This document shows, piece after piece, positions 15,258 to 22,520 of a stretch of DNA of 38,913 nt. The stretch comes from an uncultured Clostridia bacterium. GTDB taxonomy: Bacteria > Bacillota > Clostridia > Peptostreptococcales > Anaerovoracaceae. The notes beneath the pieces are model-generated. The model had not been told where the DNA came from, did no database searches, and worked only from the letters and a program-made list of their open reading frames with translations. Both the position numbers and the translations under genes were made by a program. The stretch covers positions 1 to 38,913 of the forward strand of contig CANEEC010000005.1 in the NCBI GenBank assembly GCA_947426455.1. Direction: 5' to 3'. Position 1 is the first letter of the stretch; every line of letters begins with the position of its first letter.

Positions 15258-16310
15258 TTGAAAACCACGAAATCTTGGATCTGCCTTTGTTGTGTGCTGG
15301 GGCTTCTCGTCAGTTTGGCGGGTTGCTCCGGCTCCACAGAGAAGACGGAGCCAATGGGAAAAGCTTTTTTTTCATATTTTGATACGGTCTCCTATGTTTA
15401 CAGCTACGCGGGAGATTCTGAAGAACGCCTGAATGCGTGTGCGGAAGAGGTCTCCCATATTTTAGAAGAATACCATCAACTCTTTGATATTTATCACGAA
15501 TATTCTGGTATCACAAATTTGTGTACGATCAATCGTATGGCCGGCGGCGAACCCTTGCAGGTAGATGAAAAGCTCGTCGACTTTTTGCTGTATGCAAAAG
15601 AACTGCATCGGCAGACGGATGGGGAAATGAACGTGATGATGGGTTCGGTGCTTCGCCTGTGGCACGATTGCCGCGAACAGGCTGCGGAAAATCCGCAAAG
15701 CGCCGCCATTCCCACCGAAGCGGCGCTTTCTGAGGCCGGCAAGCATACGGATATCTCCCTTCTGGAGATCGATGAAGAAAAGGGTACGGTGCGCATTGCC
15801 GATCCTCAGGCCTCCATCGACGTGGGAGCGCTGGGAAAGGGATACGCTACGCAAAAGGCGGCGGAACATTTGCGGCAAATCGGTGCGGAGAGCTACGTGC
15901 TGAATATCGGCGGCAATCTCAGCGTCATCGGGACAAAACCCGACGGATCGTCCTGGAATACCGGAATCCGTGATCCCCACAATCCCGATGGTGAATATGC
16001 ATTGAATTTGAAATTGCAGGATACGTCCTGCGTTACTTCGGGAACGTACGAACGGTACTTTACCGTGGACGGCGTGAGATATCATCACATTATCGATAAG
16101 GATACGCTGATGCCTGCCGGTTATTTTTCTTCTCTGACGGTGGTGACGAAGGACAGCGCCCTGGCGGACGCTCTCTCTACGGCTCTGTTTTGTATGAGTT
16201 ACGAAGAAGGATCGGCGTTGGTGAAATCCATGGACGGCGTGGACGTGCTTTGGATTTTCCCCGACGGAACCATGAAAATGACGCCGGGTTTGGAAAGCCT
16301 GACGATATAA
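15258..16310 (+). CDS. apbE: FAD:protein FMN transferase, lipoprotein form
   Basis: A 350-residue ApbE. A lipoprotein signal ends SLAGC (Cys23). The core shows SIDVGALGKGYA and NIGGN for FAD binding, and HHIIDKDTLMP and DALSTALF, which include the metal-binding residues. ApbE cleaves FAD and attaches FMN by a phosphoester bond to a Thr in target proteins, here most likely RnfG and RnfD encoded just downstream. Translation starts with TTG at 15258 after AGGAG; no ATG fits. The gene follows the lipoprotein by 30 bases. Length and motifs are normal. Confidence 0.93.
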   Translation: MKTTKSWICLCCVLGLLVSLAGCSGSTEKTEPMGKAFFSYFDTVSYVYSYAGDSEERLNACAEEVSHILEEYHQLFDIYHEYSGITNLCTINRMAGGEPLQVDEKLVDFLLYAKELHRQTDGEMNVMMGSVLRLWHDCREQAAENPQSAAIPTEAALSEAGKHTDISLLEIDEEKGTVRIADPQASIDVGALGKGYATQKAAEHLRQIGAESYVLNIGGNLSVIGTKPDGSSWNTGIRDPHNPDGEYALNLKLQDTSCVTSGTYERYFTVDGVRYHHIIDKDTLMPAGYFSSLTVVTKDSALADALSTALFCMSYEEGSALVKSMDGVDVLWIFPDGTMKMTPGLESLTI

Positions 16311-16329
16311 TATATAAATGTAAGAAAAA

Positions 16330-16360
16330 TTGAGAATGATATGATCGACGATCGTATAAT
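16330..16360 (+). promoter_or_regulatory. Possible internal promoter before rnfC
   Basis: TATAAT at 16355-16360 is perfect, but the best -35 (TTGAGA at 16330-16335) is 19 bp away. A GATCG-A-CGATC palindrome lies between them. This is a weak candidate, possibly regulated. Confidence 0.35.
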
Positions 16361-16393
16361 AAAGTGAATTTCCAATAGAGGAGGAACCGACTG

Positions 16394-17728
16394 ATGATTT
16401 TTAAGAAAAACATTTCATCGCTGCACGTGCCTCACAACAAGAATACCGCGGGCAGTGTTCCGGTACCTGTGAGCGCGCCCAGGGAGGTTGTGCTTCCCAT
16501 GAACATGCAGTCCGGACACGAGGCTGTGCCTGTGGTCAACGTGGGTGATCACGTGTATCTGGGGCAGCTAATAGCGAAAGAAGAAGGGAGAGCGTCCTCT
16601 CCGGTTCACGCTTCCGTCTCCGGAACAGTGACGGAAATCGCCCCCATCCGGCTGGCCGGCGACAGGGAGGTTCTGGCCATCCGCATTGAAAACGATGGAA
16701 AGATGGAGCGTCATCCCGACATGAAAGCCCCTGTCGTTACCAATCTGGACGAATTTTTGGAGGCGGTACGCAATAGCGGCGTGGTAGGCCTAGGCGGCGC
16801 AGCCTTCCCGGTATGGGCGAAGCTGGACGCCGTTCGCAATAACGAAATCGAGACGATTCTGGTCAATGGCGCCGAATGTGAGCCTTACATCACCAGCGAC
16901 CACCGCATGATGCTGGACAGAAGCGACCTGGTGGTCAGGGGCGTCAACTTAATGAAAGAACATATGAAGGTGCCCAGAGTGGTTATCGCCATTGAAAACA
17001 ACAAGCAGGACGCCATCGACAAGATGAAGGAACTGTTCCGGGACGATCCTGCGGTGGAGATCTATCCGCTGGAAACCGTCTACCCTCAGGGGGCAAAGCA
17101 GGTGTTGCTGTACAATGTCACCGGTAAGGTGGTCAAGGGCGGTCAGCGCATGGCGTCGCTGGGCGTGCTGATCATCAACGTATCCTCCGTGGCAAAGCTG
17201 GCGGAATACATCGAAACCGGCATGCCGCTGGTGGATCGCATCGTTACCGTGGACGGTTCCGCTGTGAAGGAGCCGAAGAACCTGATCGTTCCCATCGGAA
17301 CGCCCATTCGCCACCTGTTAAACGAAGTGGAAATGAAGGCGGAACCGGGGAAGATTCTCATCGGCGGCCCCATGCTGGGACATGCCATCACGGAATTGGA
17401 CAGCCCTGTCATCAAGGCTACCAATGCGATTTTGGCCTTTGAAGAAAAGGACAGCATCGACTTGGAGGCCAGCTCCTGCATTCGCTGCGGCCGCTGCATG
17501 GCCAACTGCCCGGTGGGGTTAAACGTGGTGGGCATAGAGCGCGCCATGGCTAAGAAGGACGAGGACGAGCGCGCGGCGGCGCTGACCAAGCTGGGATTGA
17601 AGCAGTGCATCGAGTGTGCTTGCTGTTCTTACGTCTGTCCGGCGCATCGCCCCATTTTAGCCAGAAATTTAGAAGGAAAAGAATTCTTGAAAAAATACAA
17701 CGCAGCAAAGAAGGAAGGAGGGAAATAA
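16394..17728 (+). CDS. rnfC: RNF-type complex subunit C
   Basis: A 444-residue peripheral subunit on the cytoplasmic face. The N-terminus has the conserved start and a barrel-sandwich segment. The nucleotide/FMN region shows VGLGGAAFPVWAKL (131-144) and LVNGAECEPYITSDHR. Two 4Fe-4S clusters are bound by Cys362/365/368/372 and Cys405/408/411/415, all present in CxxCxxCxxxCP form. In classical RNF this subunit exchanges electrons with NAD(H). It looks fully competent, in contrast to RnfA and RnfE of the same operon. The start ATG has GAGGAGG about nine bases upstream. The next gene, rnfD, starts three bases after the stop. Confidence 0.93.
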   Translation: MIFKKNISSLHVPHNKNTAGSVPVPVSAPREVVLPMNMQSGHEAVPVVNVGDHVYLGQLIAKEEGRASSPVHASVSGTVTEIAPIRLAGDREVLAIRIENDGKMERHPDMKAPVVTNLDEFLEAVRNSGVVGLGGAAFPVWAKLDAVRNNEIETILVNGAECEPYITSDHRMMLDRSDLVVRGVNLMKEHMKVPRVVIAIENNKQDAIDKMKELFRDDPAVEIYPLETVYPQGAKQVLLYNVTGKVVKGGQRMASLGVLIINVSSVAKLAEYIETGMPLVDRIVTVDGSAVKEPKNLIVPIGTPIRHLLNEVEMKAEPGKILIGGPMLGHAITELDSPVIKATNAILAFEEKDSIDLEASSCIRCGRCMANCPVGLNVVGIERAMAKKDEDERAAALTKLGLKQCIECACCSYVCPAHRPILARNLEGKEFLKKYNAAKKEGGK

Positions 17729-17731
17729 GTC

Positions 17732-18655
17732 ATGAGTCAGCTTCATGTTTCTGCCGCTCCTCACATACATAGCGGCAACGCTACAAACAAGATCATGCGC
17801 GACGTGATTATCGCGCTGCTGCCAGCGTCTGTCGCCTCCGTGGTTCTGTTCGGAATGCAGGCGCTTGTGATCATTGCGGCCTGCGTGGCAAGCGCCGTGG
17901 TGTTTGAGCTGCTCTTTTGTAAACTCGTGAAAAAGCCGTCTACCATCGGCGATCTCAGCGCCGTGGTAACCGGCCTTCTGCTGGCGCTGAACCTGAGTAC
18001 CAACGTACCCGTATGGCAGTGCGTGGTGGGTTCGGCCTTTGCCATCGTGATCGTCAAGTGCCTGTTCGGCGGTCTGGGTCACAATATCGTAAATCCGGCG
18101 ATTGCCGCCCGCGTATTCATGCTGGTGGCCTTCTCTCAGGTGGCCGGAGGCGCCGCCTGTGTTTTGACGGATGCCACCACACAGGCGACGCCCCTGGAGG
18201 TTCTGGCTCCCGGCGCGGAGGAAGCTCCCTCGCTTGCGGAACTGTTTCTGGGCACCCATGGCGGCGCCATCGGTGAAACCTGCGCGCTGGCGTTACTGCT
18301 GGGTTTTGCCTGGCTGCTGATCCGCAAGGTGATTCGCTGGCACGTTCCCGTAGTGTTCATCGGTACGGTGTTCGTCCTGTATCTGGTGACCACCGGCGAT
18401 GTATATTACGCCGCACAGCAGATTCTGGCCGGCGGACTGTTCCTGGGCGCCATTTTTATGGCCACGGATTACGTGACGGCTCCTGTGAATTTCAGGGGCA
18501 GATTGGTATTCGCTTTCGGCTGCGGCCTGATCACCTTTGCGGTTCGCCAGTTCTTCGCGTATCCGGAAGGCGTATCCTTCTCCATTCTGTTCATGAATCT
18601 TTTGACGCCGCTGATCGAAGAGTGGACGGATAAAGAACCTTTGGGAGGTGTGTAA
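17732..18655 (+). CDS. rnfD: RNF-type complex subunit D
   Basis: A 307-residue integral membrane protein of the RnfD/NqrB family, with about nine or ten hydrophobic segments and the signature GGLGHNIVNPAIAARVFM. The site for covalent FMN is in the outward loop TDATTQATPLEVL; Thr153 fits the (S/T)xxAT position used in the family. The start ATG at 17732 follows GGAGGG. It passes electrons across the membrane through bound flavin in known complexes and would be a substrate of the ApbE encoded upstream. Confidence 0.92.
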   Translation: MSQLHVSAAPHIHSGNATNKIMRDVIIALLPASVASVVLFGMQALVIIAACVASAVVFELLFCKLVKKPSTIGDLSAVVTGLLLALNLSTNVPVWQCVVGSAFAIVIVKCLFGGLGHNIVNPAIAARVFMLVAFSQVAGGAACVLTDATTQATPLEVLAPGAEEAPSLAELFLGTHGGAIGETCALALLLGFAWLLIRKVIRWHVPVVFIGTVFVLYLVTTGDVYYAAQQILAGGLFLGAIFMATDYVTAPVNFRGRLVFAFGCGLITFAVRQFFAYPEGVSFSILFMNLLTPLIEEWTDKEPLGGV

Positions 18656-18657
18656 CC

Positions 18658-19911
18658 ATGGCGAAGCAAAACAGCAGTGTGAAATCTCTGGCAATGCCCG
18701 TTGTGGCGGCGCTGGTATTTGCGGTTCTTTTGGCAGGCCTGAACGTGGGTCTGGGACCGATCATAGAAGAAAATCAATCATCGCAGGCATTCGGACCGCT
18801 GATGGAGGTCATGCCCGAGGCAACCGGTTTCGAACTGGTAGAAGTGGAACTTCCCGAGACGGTAGTGGGAGTATATAAAGAAGTCTCCGGTCAGGGTTAC
18901 GCTGTTCGCTGCGCGGCCACGTCTCAGTATTCGGAGCAGCCCATGGAAATGACCATAGGAATCGACGCGGAGGGTAAGATCTGCGGAATAAAGCTGGACG
19001 TCTACACGGAATCCAAGGATTTCGGACTGGAATACCCCCAGACATACGTGGGTCAGGATTCCACTTTGGCGGACGTAGGCGTGGTATCCGGGGTCACCTA
19101 TTCTTCCGTGGCGTTTAAAGGAGCTGTGGAGGACGCCTTTGCCGTTCTGATTGAAAACGGTCTCATCGCAGAGGGCGTCAAGGGAGAGGATCAGCTGTTG
19201 ATGGAATTGCTGCCTCAGCTGCACTCCGGTCTGTTCCTGGGAACGGTAGGACAGTATGAAGAAATGGAAGTTTCCGGCTCTATGGTAAGCGCCATGAAAG
19301 CCGCAAACGGCTCCGGTTTCGCCTATATCATGAAGGAGGGCGACGGCAGCTATCTGGCGGTCTGCAACAACTTCGGCGTGTGCAAGATCTACGACATAGA
19401 GGGCGCGGAGGTGACCGCGGAGCATTCCGCACTGGCGGATGAAGCGAAGGCTCATGCCCAGTCCAATGCGACTTCTTACTTCGATGCGGCCAAGAGCAGA
19501 TTTGAAGCCATGCTGCCGGGAATTTCCGGCGTGACAGAAGTGGAAACCGTGGGCGTATGCAACAGCATCGTGGAAGCCGTGACCTTCCAGTATAACGGCG
19601 CTGTGCACTACGGCTTCTACAGCAGAAGCTACGGCTACGCCAACGAACCCATGGACATCTTCATCGCCATGGACAGCAATGGCGCTATCGCGGCGCAAAC
19701 AGCCAAGGAACTGATTCTTCACGGAGAATATTTCAATGCGTACACGTTGGACGAGCCGTCCTATAAAGCTGGATTTAAGGGTTTGACTGCGGAAACCTGG
19801 TCGCCCGATGTGGCGGCTATCTCGGGAGCGACTATGACTTCCGACGCCATGGCAACGGCTACGGAAGATGCCTTTGCCGCGTTCCAGAGTATTCAGAATG
19901 GAGGGAATTAG
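18658..19911 (+). CDS. rnfG: RNF-type complex subunit G with two FMN-binding domains
   Basis: A 417-residue protein, about twice the usual RnfG length of about 200. One N-terminal transmembrane helix (about residues 11-32) anchors it, with the rest outside. The first FMN_bind domain ends in SGVTYSS (Ser144-Thr147), the second in SGATMTSDAM (Ser389-Thr392). The second is a full ApbE flavinylation motif with Thr392 as the expected FMN site. The first has Val for Ala, so it may or may not be flavinylated. The start ATG at 18658 follows GGAGGTG, two bases after rnfD. The doubled domain suggests a longer flavin wire on the outer face. Confidence 0.9.
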   Translation: MAKQNSSVKSLAMPVVAALVFAVLLAGLNVGLGPIIEENQSSQAFGPLMEVMPEATGFELVEVELPETVVGVYKEVSGQGYAVRCAATSQYSEQPMEMTIGIDAEGKICGIKLDVYTESKDFGLEYPQTYVGQDSTLADVGVVSGVTYSSVAFKGAVEDAFAVLIENGLIAEGVKGEDQLLMELLPQLHSGLFLGTVGQYEEMEVSGSMVSAMKAANGSGFAYIMKEGDGSYLAVCNNFGVCKIYDIEGAEVTAEHSALADEAKAHAQSNATSYFDAAKSRFEAMLPGISGVTEVETVGVCNSIVEAVTFQYNGAVHYGFYSRSYGYANEPMDIFIAMDSNGAIAAQTAKELILHGEYFNAYTLDEPSYKAGFKGLTAETWSPDVAAISGATMTSDAMATATEDAFAAFQSIQNGGN

Positions 19912-19913
19912 AA

Positions 19914-20507
19914 ATGACGGAAAAGACCAGCATTTTACAAAAAGATCCTCTGCTGCTTCTGCTTTTGGGAGCATGTCCTGCTCTGGCAGCTACCGCTGAT
20001 GTTCGCGCCGCTTTGGGTATGGGCATCATGGTGCTGGCGGTTCTGCTGCTTTCCGGCATCATCGCCTTTGCGCTGCGGGGTCGCCTGTCTCAGGGAGCGG
20101 GTTTTGCCACCTGCGTGATCATCGTGGCCGGCTGCGCGTCGGTGATGCAGATGCTGTTAGCTGCATTTTTGCCTGCGTTTTATAACCAATTGGGAATTTA
20201 CGCCGCCATCGTGGCGGTCATCGCGCTGACCGGCCGTTTCGCGGGCGGGGTGAAGGAGGCGGAAAGCATGGGTCAGGCGGTGAAAACGGCGCTGACCATC
20301 GGCCTGTATCTCCTGGTGGTCATGGTGATCGTGGCTGCCGTTCGCGAGGTATTGGGTTTCGCCTCCATCGCCGGCGTATCCCTTGACTTTTTCGAAAGCT
20401 ATAAAATCTCCGCCATGGGGAAGGCCCCCGGCGCTTACATTGCACTCGCTATGGCAGCCGCAGTAGTGGCCGCCTGCGGATCCAAAAAAGAAAAGGAGGG
20501 GAAATAA
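19914..20507 (+). CDS. rnfE: RNF-type complex subunit E, one cluster cysteine missing
   Basis: A 197-residue membrane protein with about six helices. The first conserved motif is present (LLGACPALAAT, Cys21). The second, usually VTNC(x)3GR, reads AVIALTGR here, with no cysteine in reach. In RNF, RnfA and RnfE together hold a [2Fe-2S] cluster inside the membrane, two cysteines from each; here only one of RnfE's remains. The start ATG has GGAGGG upstream and follows rnfG by two bases. The family is firm; the loss of the ligand is seen directly. Confidence 0.88.
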   Translation: MTEKTSILQKDPLLLLLLGACPALAATADVRAALGMGIMVLAVLLLSGIIAFALRGRLSQGAGFATCVIIVAGCASVMQMLLAAFLPAFYNQLGIYAAIVAVIALTGRFAGGVKEAESMGQAVKTALTIGLYLLVVMVIVAAVREVLGFASIAGVSLDFFESYKISAMGKAPGAYIALAMAAAVVAACGSKKEKEGK

Positions 20508-20510
20508 ACC

Positions 20511-21044
20511 ATGAACCAATCCATGTTTCTCGTCCTGTTGGCCGGAATTTTGGCCGACAACTATGCGATTCAGAACTTTTTGGGAGTGGAGTCTCTTCTG
20601 GGAAACGGCAGCGGCGCGAAGAAGGCGCTGAAATTAGGCGGTTTGACGGCGGCAGTGATGATTCCCTCCGCGGCCATCGCCTGGCCGTTACAGAACTATG
20701 TGTTAAACAATGCGCCCTACCTGCAGACCCTGGTCTTTGTGGCGATCATTCTCCTTGTGGCCGCTGTGGTTTCCAAGGCGGCGAAGCGTCCCTTCGATGA
20801 AGGCTTCGTCCTGCTGACAGTGAACGGCGCGGCTTTGGGACTGTGCCTGACAACTGCCCAGATGGGCTTTGGAGAAGCCATGATGACCGCCATCGGTGCG
20901 GGCGTGGGGTTTGCCCTGGCCATGGCTGTGTTCGCTTCTCTGCGGGAGCGTGTAGAGGACGACAAAGTACCCGCGGCCTTTCGCGGCTTGCCGGTGAGCC
21001 TTCTGATCGCGGCCATGATGTCGCTGGTTCTGTTTGCTTTCTGA
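20511..21044 (+). CDS. rnfA: RNF-type complex subunit A, both cluster cysteines missing
   Basis: A 177-residue membrane protein with six helices, aligned to RnfA over its length (ADNYAIQNFLG, then FGEAMMTAIGAGVGFALAM and ASLRERVEDDKVPAAFRGLP). Where RnfA has FLGxCP this protein has FLGVES, and where it has TNCAVLG it has VNGAALG. Both cysteine ligands of the intramembrane [2Fe-2S] cluster are thus replaced. The fold and conserved tail are kept, so the gene is under selection but without the metal. A GGAGGG site precedes the ATG. The next gene overlaps its stop by one base. No rnfB follows. Confidence 0.88.
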   Translation: MNQSMFLVLLAGILADNYAIQNFLGVESLLGNGSGAKKALKLGGLTAAVMIPSAAIAWPLQNYVLNNAPYLQTLVFVAIILLVAAVVSKAAKRPFDEGFVLLTVNGAALGLCLTTAQMGFGEAMMTAIGAGVGFALAMAVFASLRERVEDDKVPAAFRGLPVSLLIAAMMSLVLFAF

Positions 21045-21394
21045 TGAAAAAGCGAGACGGCATTCTCATCGGCGGATTGTTGCTGATTGCCCTGGTTTTG
21101 TTTCTCGTGATGCAGCGGGGAGCACAGCCGGGGGGATCGGTGATCGTTCGGGTGGACGGTGAGATCATAGAAGAAATTTCCCTGGAGGAGGAGGGAACGT
21201 ATTCCTTAAACGGCGGGACGAATCTCCTTCGCATCGAAAATGGCCAGGCGTGGCTTTTGGAGGCGGACTGTCCCGACAAGCTGTGCGTTCGTCAGGGAAG
21301 GATTTACAGAACGGGTGAGGTCATTACCTGTTTGCCCAATAAATTGACCGTTACGGTCACGGGAGCGGAAGAATCGGTAGATGTGGTGATGTAG
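21044..21394 (+). CDS. NusG domain II-containing membrane-anchored protein
   Basis: A 116-residue protein: one N-terminal transmembrane helix (about residues 7-23), then a small outward beta domain of the NusG_II (DUF1312) type, with ADCPDKLCVRQGRI and ITCLPNKLTVTV. Two cysteines in CPDKLC and one in TCLPN are typical. It has nothing to do with transcription elongation in this form. Such proteins are usually found with apbE, FMN_bind proteins and the gene type that follows, so a part in an extracytosolic redox system is likely. The ATG overlaps the rnfA stop (ATGA). Confidence 0.85.
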   Translation: MKKRDGILIGGLLLIALVLFLVMQRGAQPGGSVIVRVDGEIIEEISLEEEGTYSLNGGTNLLRIENGQAWLLEADCPDKLCVRQGRIYRTGEVITCLPNKLTVTVTGAEESVDVVM

Positions 21395-21407
21395 GGGAGA
21401 AGATGAC

Positions 21408-21899
21408 ATGAAGACTTCTAAAATTTCATTTTTGGCCTTGTCCATCGCCTTAGCCATGATTCTTTCCTTTGTGGAAAGCCAGATTCCGGTGTTCATCTCC
21501 ATTCCGGGAATCAAGATGGGACTTCCCAACATCGTGATCGTATTTTTGTTGTACAAAGTGGGAGCGAAAGAGGCGGCCGCCGTCAGCATGGTTCGCGTTA
21601 TTTTGGTAGGATTTTTGTTCGGTTCTATGATGAGCATGGCATACAGCCTGGCAGGCGCGGCGCTGAGCTTTTGCGGCATGGCGCTGCTGAAAAAGACCGA
21701 CTGGTTTTCCGTGACGGCGGTCAGCGTGACGGGGGGCGTTCTCCACAATGTAGGACAGATTTTAACAGCCTGTTTCGTTACGGAGACGGCGCAGCTTCTG
21801 TATTACCTGCCTGTGCTGATGATAAGCGGCGTGATTTCCGGCATCGTCATCGGCGTGGCTGGAGCCATGATGGTCAAGCGCGTTCCCGGCAGCTTCTGA
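21408..21899 (+). CDS. Heptaprenyl diphosphate synthase component I / Gx transporter-type membrane protein
   Basis: A 163-residue hydrophobic protein with about five helices, including SIPGIKMGLPNIVIVFLLY near residues 32-50, characteristic of the Hpre_diP_synt_I family, which resembles ECF transporter substrate-binding (S) components. In many Clostridia it is paired with the NusG_II protein as here. Roles proposed for relatives are transport of a flavin or quinone precursor, or help in quinone synthesis; the sequence does not decide. A GGGGAGA site precedes the ATG, 13 bases after the previous gene. It is the last gene of the redox operon; the converging XRE gene ends two bases beyond. Confidence 0.8.
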   Translation: MKTSKISFLALSIALAMILSFVESQIPVFISIPGIKMGLPNIVIVFLLYKVGAKEAAAVSMVRVILVGFLFGSMMSMAYSLAGAALSFCGMALLKKTDWFSVTAVSVTGGVLHNVGQILTACFVTETAQLLYYLPVLMISGVISGIVIGVAGAMMVKRVPGSF

Positions 21900-21901
21900 C
21901 T

Positions 21902-22249
21902 TTATTCCTTTATGAACGGTATGCTGCTCTTCAATATGTTCAATGCCACCACTAATTGATTGTCGGTGCAGTTTTCCAGCAGTTCATTGATTTCTTTCAA
22001 ATAGATATTGTTTTTTTCGGTTCGTTTCTGACCTGTGCAGGGAGTGGGGATGATATCGTTTGCGGTAACGCCGAAATAATCGATGAGATCCATCAGCTTG
22101 TCCAGGCTGAATCTGCGCTCTCCGCGTTCGCATTGGCCCAGATAGTTCGCTTCTGTTTCCAGCACTTCTGCCAGGTTTTCCAGCGTTAGACCCTTTAGCT
22201 TTCGATACTTTCTCATGTTTTTCCCGATTTCAAAAGACAATTCATCCAT
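21902..22249 (-). CDS. XRE-family transcriptional regulator (paralogue 4)
   Basis: A 115-residue protein: helix-turn-helix in residues about 10-65 (GLTLENLAEVLETEANYLGQ) and a C-terminal segment with LENCTDNQLVVALNIL, recalling the three regulators at 4885, 5468 and 8294. It is divergent from the BTAD regulator; two perfect palindromes lie between the genes. It may repress both. The start ATG at 22249 has AAAGGTGG nine bases upstream. Confidence 0.83.
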   Translation of the reverse strand: MDELSFEIGKNMRKYRKLKGLTLENLAEVLETEANYLGQCERGERRFSLDKLMDLIDYFGVTANDIIPTPCTGQKRTEKNNIYLKEINELLENCTDNQLVVALNILKSSIPFIKE

Positions 22250-22322
22250 CGCAAGACCACCTTTCTGTTAGTATTTTACAGGCAGGCGACGCAATAGGCG
22301 AGATGCGCAAAGCCATTGGTTT

Positions 22323-22339
22323 CATGGCAGGTTGCCATG
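22323..22339. promoter_or_regulatory. Perfect palindrome upstream of the BTAD regulator promoter
   Basis: CATGGCA, three bases, TGCCATG, ending nine bases before the -35 box. A likely protein-binding site between the divergent regulator genes. Confidence 0.55.
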
Positions 22340-22347
22340 TTTTGTCG

Positions 22348-22377
22348 TTGACACACGCAAATTGCGTGTGCTATCAT
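22348..22377 (+). promoter_or_regulatory. Promoter of the BTAD regulator with operator in the spacer
   Basis: TTGACA at 22348-22353, an 18-bp spacer, TATCAT at 22372-22377. The palindrome CACACGCAA-A-TTGCGTGTG (22352-22370, nine-base arms, no mismatch) fills the space between the two boxes, the classic position for a repressor that blocks polymerase. Confidence 0.7.
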
Positions 22378-22520
22378 AACATATAAGGATAGATTACGCA
22401 CACCAGACCGACATGTTCGAAGGGATAACCGGCATGCGGTTATTTTGCATTGAATTGACTTTCATCCAAGCTTTACAACAATCGAGTTCGATTTGGACGG
22501 AAAGGGAGGATACGAAAATA

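Noticed and set aside
18778-19974. Minus-strand open frame of 398 codons antisense to rnfG
   Set aside because: Shadow of rnfG; rich in His, Gly and Phe with no domain pattern or ribosome site.
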